Positions 7,362 to 10,283 of a DNA stretch of 10,283 nucleotides are shown one piece after another. Both the position numbers and the translations under genes were made by a program. The stretch's first letter is position 1, and every line of letters starts with the position of its first letter. Origin of the DNA: an uncultured Flavobacteriales bacterium (GTDB lineage: Bacteria > Bacteroidota > Bacteroidia > Flavobacteriales_E > Vicingaceae); contig CAJXRL010000075.1 in NCBI GenBank assembly GCA_913059105.1, positions 1-10,283 of the forward strand, written 5' to 3'. Under the pieces are notes generated by a model, which saw only the letters and a list, made by a program, of their open reading frames with translations, ran no database searches and was not told the DNA's origin.

Positions 7362-7401
7362 TATGGCATATTCTTTGAATGGTACAATGAAAACAATCAT
7401 C

Positions 7402-8238
7402 ATGAAAAAATTGATTTCGCTTTTCAGTGTCCTTTGCTTTTTTACATTAAGCGTTGCAGCTCATGCTCAACAAGAAGCTAAAACAAAGAACAACGATGAA
7501 CCGTCAGTCGAAGAAACTTTTGAATTTAGAGAAGTTGAAAATAAGGCGTTTAAAGACGGGGAGTTTTTAAAATACAAGTTGGCCTATGGCATAATGAATG
7601 CTGGGGAAGCAACTTTAGAAGTTAAGAAGGTTAAAAAGAAAATTCAAGGCCGAGAAATTTTGCATATTGTGGGCAGAGGCTATAGCATTTCAGCGTTCGA
7701 TTGGTTTTTTAAGGTGCGCGACAAATACGAAACCTATTTAGATGAAGAAGGAATTTTTCCTTGGTTGTTTGTTCGCCGAATTGAAGAAGGGGGCTATAAG
7801 AAGGAGCAAGACTATAAGTTTTTCCAAAATCAAGGGAAAGTAGAGTATGTTCAAAAAAAGAAAGAATACAAAGTGCCTCATGGCGTGCAAGACATGATTT
7901 CTTCCTTCTACTATGCAAGAACCATTGATTTTAGCAATGCGAAGAAAGATCAAGTTTTTGAATTTGAATCTTTTGTTGATGGAGAGGTTTATCCTATCAA
8001 AATAAGATATACAGGTATAAAAACGGTTCGAGTGAATGCTGGAAAGTTTGAATGCATGGTATTCCATCCTGTAGTTCAAGAGGGGAGAGTTTTTAAAAAA
8101 GACGATGACTTAACGGTTTACATTACTAACGATGAAAACAAGATTCCTGTTTTGGCAAGAGCTAAAATATTAATTGGTTCTGTGCGCATGGAATTAATTG
8201 ATTACAAGAATTTGGCAAATCCAATGGCAAAGCGATAG
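7402..8238 (+). CDS. DUF3108 domain envelope protein (278 aa)
   Basis: The protein has a signal peptide, MKKLISLFSVLCFFTLSVAAHAQ, so it is exported, probably to the periplasm. The rest matches the DUF3108 pattern as I know it: GEFLKYKLAYGIMNAGEA (53-70), FFKVRDKYETYLD (102-114), a basic and aromatic middle part, VQDMISSFYYAR (162-173), and a C-terminal strand set ending LTVYITNDENKIPVLARAKILIGSVRMEL. DUF3108 proteins have no settled function; the fold is mainly beta, and a link to outer-membrane or lipid handling is only a guess. Three in-frame ATGs compete: 7363, 7387 and 7402. I choose 7402 because the signal peptide then starts MKKL. ATG 7363 would give 291 residues and sits one base after a perfect Shine-Dalgarno sequence. 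Only 50 bases separate this start from the RNA methyltransferase stop, so the two are probably cotranscribed. Confidence 0.9.
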   Translation: MKKLISLFSVLCFFTLSVAAHAQQEAKTKNNDEPSVEETFEFREVENKAFKDGEFLKYKLAYGIMNAGEATLEVKKVKKKIQGREILHIVGRGYSISAFDWFFKVRDKYETYLDEEGIFPWLFVRRIEEGGYKKEQDYKFFQNQGKVEYVQKKKEYKVPHGVQDMISSFYYARTIDFSNAKKDQVFEFESFVDGEVYPIKIRYTGIKTVRVNAGKFECMVFHPVVQEGRVFKKDDDLTVYITNDENKIPVLARAKILIGSVRMELIDYKNLANPMAKR

Positions 8239-8294
8239 AATTCAAGGTTAATCGATATATAGAATGTTGTATCAAATCTTTAATTGAGCTAGAT

Positions 8295-8840
8295 ATGTTA
8301 AAAGCCTGTATTTTCTTGTTAATTATCTTACAATTTACTTTTGCTTTTTGCCAAAATAAAAAAGACAATAGATTTGATAAAAAATGGATAGCAGGAATAA
8401 TTTTACTGAATGATCCTAGTCCAATCAATTTTAAAGAATTTTCTCCAAATTTATTTGCTGGAGTTACTTTAGAGCGGCATATAAAATTTTTGACAATCCT
8501 TATTGGAGTGGAGTATGTAGAGGAAAAATTTAAATCAAAACCTTGTCCTGAATGCAGAGATAGAGGTTACTTGTCGTATGAACTCCAGGAGGGTATGTTG
8601 CGTGTAGGTGTATCAAAAGGGATGGTAACAAAAGGATTTTTTAAATTGTACGCTGCATCAGATTTTGTGTTCATCAAAAGTTTTAATGATAGTTTTTCTG
8701 TACATGGAATGACAGCGGAATCTTCTGAGACAGAAACCGATGCTATTGGATTTGGAGTGATGCCTTCGATTGGTGTGGAATTTTTAGTTACATCCAATAT
8801 TTCTATTGGATTAGAGTCGAGATGGAGATTCTTGAAGTAA
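8295..8840 (+). CDS. Outer-membrane beta-barrel-like protein, cut short by an in-frame stop (181 aa)
   Basis: The N-terminus is a signal peptide (MLKACIFLLIILQFTFAFCQ). The mature part shows the alternating hydrophobic and polar strands and Gly/aromatic content of small outer-membrane barrels, for example FSPNLFAGVTLE, IGFGVMPSIGVEFL and ISIGLESRWRFLK. A CPEC pair (C84, C87) lies in what is probably a loop and could form a disulfide or bind metal. The frame ends at TAA 8838-8840, yet the same frame continues for 38 more residues and ends in LRLNLNF, the terminal-Phe signature of a barrel's last strand. The intact gene would therefore be 8295-8957 (220 aa). It follows the DUF3108 gene by 56 bases on the same strand. 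Family assignment is by pattern only; I cannot name the protein. Confidence 0.7.
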   Translation: MLKACIFLLIILQFTFAFCQNKKDNRFDKKWIAGIILLNDPSPINFKEFSPNLFAGVTLERHIKFLTILIGVEYVEEKFKSKPCPECRDRGYLSYELQEGMLRVGVSKGMVTKGFFKLYAASDFVFIKSFNDSFSVHGMTAESSETETDAIGFGVMPSIGVEFLVTSNISIGLESRWRFLK

Positions 8841-8957
8841 AACTCTACAGCAGAAGTTCATAATTTAACTTGGAATACAAATTCAACTTACCAAAAAGAG
8901 TATAATGAACATCGATTTGAAAGAATTGGAGCGCTTAGGTTGAACTTAAATTTTTGA
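8841..8957 (+). pseudogene. In-frame C-terminal piece of the beta-barrel gene, after the stop codon
   Basis: Read directly on from TAA 8838-8840 without a frame change, this gives NSTAEVHNLTW..., then FERIGALRLNLNF and TGA at 8955-8957. The final strand with alternating Leu and Asn and a terminal Phe is what the outer-membrane barrel assembly machinery recognises. No start codon suits independent translation. One base change (for example CAA, GAA or AAA to TAA) would explain the break. It could be a true nonsense mutation or a sequencing or PCR error. Confidence 0.72.
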
Positions 8958-9034
8958 TGGTTGTCACACTTCTCTTTCCAGACATTTATGGGTCTTAAAT
9001 GCTTAATGGATAAGTGAGTGACTTGTATAAATCC

Positions 9035-10216
9035 TTATGGTGTTATTTTGATTAGTTTTTTAGTAACTGAATGATTTCCTGACTCGATTCTTATAAAGTA
9101 GATTCCATCCTTTAAATCACTTAAATTAAAAAGAGAGCTTTTTGTTTTTATTGTTTTCAATAAAGAACCTGTTTGACTGAAAATTGAAATCTGTTTTTCT
9201 TGGTTAGACGAGCCGTCTATTCTTATATTTTTGATAAAAGGGTTTGGATAAATGTTAAACTCAGCTGGTTTTAGCGTGTTTTCATCTACCCCGACAGTTG
9301 TTCTTTGTTTTTTAAAGATTTGACCATTGGATCCAGCCGCCCAAACGTCCGGTCCAAACTTTGTAAGCGCTATTATTCTTTGGCTATTATTTATTGGTAG
9401 TTCTAGATTCCAAGTGAGACCGCCGTTCAATGATTTATAAATTCGATTTTGATTGCCAGCAATATAAATTTCATTTGTGTCTATGGCAACTAAACTTTTA
9501 ACTGAAGTATTTGGTAATGGGTTATTTGAAATAACTGTCCAACTAACACCTCTATTCGTAGTTTTTATAAAGGAAGAGTCAGTAATAGCATACCCAACTA
9601 TATTACTTACAAAATCTATATCTGAGGTTTGACCTAAATATGGAGTGCTCCAATTTGCAGTAGGTGTTCTTCGATACAAGTTGTCCGATGCAAGCAACAA
9701 ATCATGAGCACCAAACACAAAGCCAGTCCAAATGTGGTTAGAAAATAAGTTAGAAGGTTGCACAGTCCAATTGGATCCTCCGTTAGTAGTCAAGAAAAGT
9801 GATCCCCAGTTTCCAAACGCATACCCGTCAGTTGTGTTAATAAATTGGATGGAATTAATAGAACTGCCAAAGCCACCTGAAATAGAAGACTGCGTCCAAG
9901 TCAGTCCTTTGTCAATTGTTTTGTAAATAATAGGTAAATTACCATTCAATGCTCCAATGAAGCCAATACTGTCACTTATGAAATGAATTGCTTTTGTTAA
10001 AGTTACTGGAAGAGTTTTATTCCATCGCCAAGTTTGACCATAGTCCGTTGATTTATAAATTCCTGGAGGTACAAATGAAACTGCCCACCCTGTTGAGTCG
10101 GGGCTGAATGATATATCCATAATGTTGGCATTGCCGGGGAATGTACTCGTTGTCCAATTTTGTCCGTTTGAGAGGAATGAGAATAAAATTAAGGGGATCA
10201 AAAGAAAATTTCGCAT
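9035..10216 (-). CDS. T9SS-exported beta-propeller protein with Asp-box (BNR/Ycf48-like) repeats (393 aa)
   Basis: Starting at ATG 10216 there is a signal peptide (MRNFLLIPLILFSFLSNGQ). About 290 residues of WD/BNR-like propeller follow, with five Asp-box motifs: YKSTDYGQTW (54-63), YKTIDKGLTW (98-107), LTTNGGSNW (142-150), IKTTNRGVSW (217-226) and YKSLNGGLTW (260-269). This pattern is shared by Ycf48-like and sialidase-type propellers, but no sialidase active-site set is evident. Residues about 318-393 form a type A C-terminal sorting domain (FNIYPNPF, then SLFNLSDLKDGIYFIRIESGNHSVTKKLIKI), which directs passage through the type IX secretion system and attachment to or release from the cell surface. 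The frame runs further upstream to 10252, but those 12 residues (MCIRDRTYDNIT) come mostly from adapter and are not part of the protein. The insert ends 19 bases before the start, so its promoter is mostly missing. Confidence 0.92.
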   Translation of the reverse strand: MRNFLLIPLILFSFLSNGQNWTTSTFPGNANIMDISFSPDSTGWAVSFVPPGIYKSTDYGQTWRWNKTLPVTLTKAIHFISDSIGFIGALNGNLPIIYKTIDKGLTWTQSSISGGFGSSINSIQFINTTDGYAFGNWGSLFLTTNGGSNWTVQPSNLFSNHIWTGFVFGAHDLLLASDNLYRRTPTANWSTPYLGQTSDIDFVSNIVGYAITDSSFIKTTNRGVSWTVISNNPLPNTSVKSLVAIDTNEIYIAGNQNRIYKSLNGGLTWNLELPINNSQRIIALTKFGPDVWAAGSNGQIFKKQRTTVGVDENTLKPAEFNIYPNPFIKNIRIDGSSNQEKQISIFSQTGSLLKTIKTKSSLFNLSDLKDGIYFIRIESGNHSVTKKLIKITP

Positions 10217-10235
10217 GGTGATATTGTCGTAAGTC

Positions 10236-10283
10236 CTGTCTCTTATACACATCTGACGCTGCCGACGATCTACTCTGTGTAGA
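10236..10283 (-). other. Nextera Tn5 adapter, i5 index and P5 start, not genomic
   Basis: Bases 10236-10254 are the reverse complement of the Tn5 mosaic end. Bases 10255-10268 (GACGCTGCCGACGA) are the read-1-side Nextera adapter. Bases 10269-10276 (TCTACTCT) fit an 8-base i5 index, whose reverse complement AGAGTAGA is the N504-type index as I recall it. Bases 10277-10283 (GTGTAGA) begin the P5 sequence. The genomic insert ends at 10235. Confidence 0.97.

Noticed and set aside
8838..8840. Programmed readthrough or recoding of the TAA in the beta-barrel gene
   Set aside because: TAA is the stop least prone to readthrough, there is no adjacent hairpin, and other genes here use TAA as a normal stop, so mutation or sequence error is simpler.
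10217..10252. Longer start for the T9SS propeller protein
   Set aside because: The extension is mostly translated adapter (MCIRDR), and ATG 10216 begins a proper signal peptide.

Overview
The window looks like an ordinary chromosomal stretch from an AT-rich Bacteroidota genome, most likely Flavobacteriales. Four things point there: a secreted protein with a C-terminal type IX secretion (Por/T9SS) sorting domain, a LuxE/PaaK-type acyltransferase and a TPR-plus-C-terminal-domain protein of kinds common in that phylum, an FTDGDGNIG lipoprotein, and Bacteroidota-like TAnnTTTG -7 elements with little use of Shine-Dalgarno sites. Both ends are not genomic. Bases 1-25 and 10236-10283 are Illumina Nextera (Tn5 tagmentation) adapter, and the right end also carries an i5 index and the first bases of P5. 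The real insert is therefore 26-10235.

Layout. The left edge cuts a minus-strand glycosyltransferase (26-575) of the MurG-like kind. A short divergent promoter region separates it from a plus-strand short-chain dehydrogenase (634-1326). A small minus-strand lipoprotein (1391-1855) follows, divergent from a LuxE-type acyl-protein synthetase-like gene (1948-2895, start uncertain). After that comes an exported TPR protein (2983-4035), convergent with mutS on the minus strand (4065-6713, GTG start). mutS is divergent from a SpoU/TrmH-family RNA 2'-O-methyltransferase (6812-7351). A DUF3108 envelope protein (7402-8238) follows closely, then an outer-membrane beta-barrel-like gene broken by one in-frame TAA (8295-8957). 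The right edge holds a minus-strand T9SS-exported beta-propeller protein (9035-10216). Its apparent upstream extension, beginning MCIRDR, is translated adapter.

How the genes fit together. Two information-processing genes (mutS and the RNA methyltransferase) sit among envelope genes: lipoprotein, exported TPR protein, DUF3108 protein, beta barrel and T9SS cargo. The glycosyltransferase and the acyl-activating enzyme would fit envelope glycan or acyl metabolism, but no operon in the window proves that. I see no rRNA, tRNA, CRISPR array, insertion sequence, phage gene or defence island, and no intergenic gap above about 100 bases. I found no convincing new biological system. The points most worth a second look are the adapter-derived false N-terminus, the nonsense codon in the beta barrel, the uncertain start of the LuxE-like gene, and a perfect Shine-Dalgarno sequence placed oddly before the DUF3108 gene.
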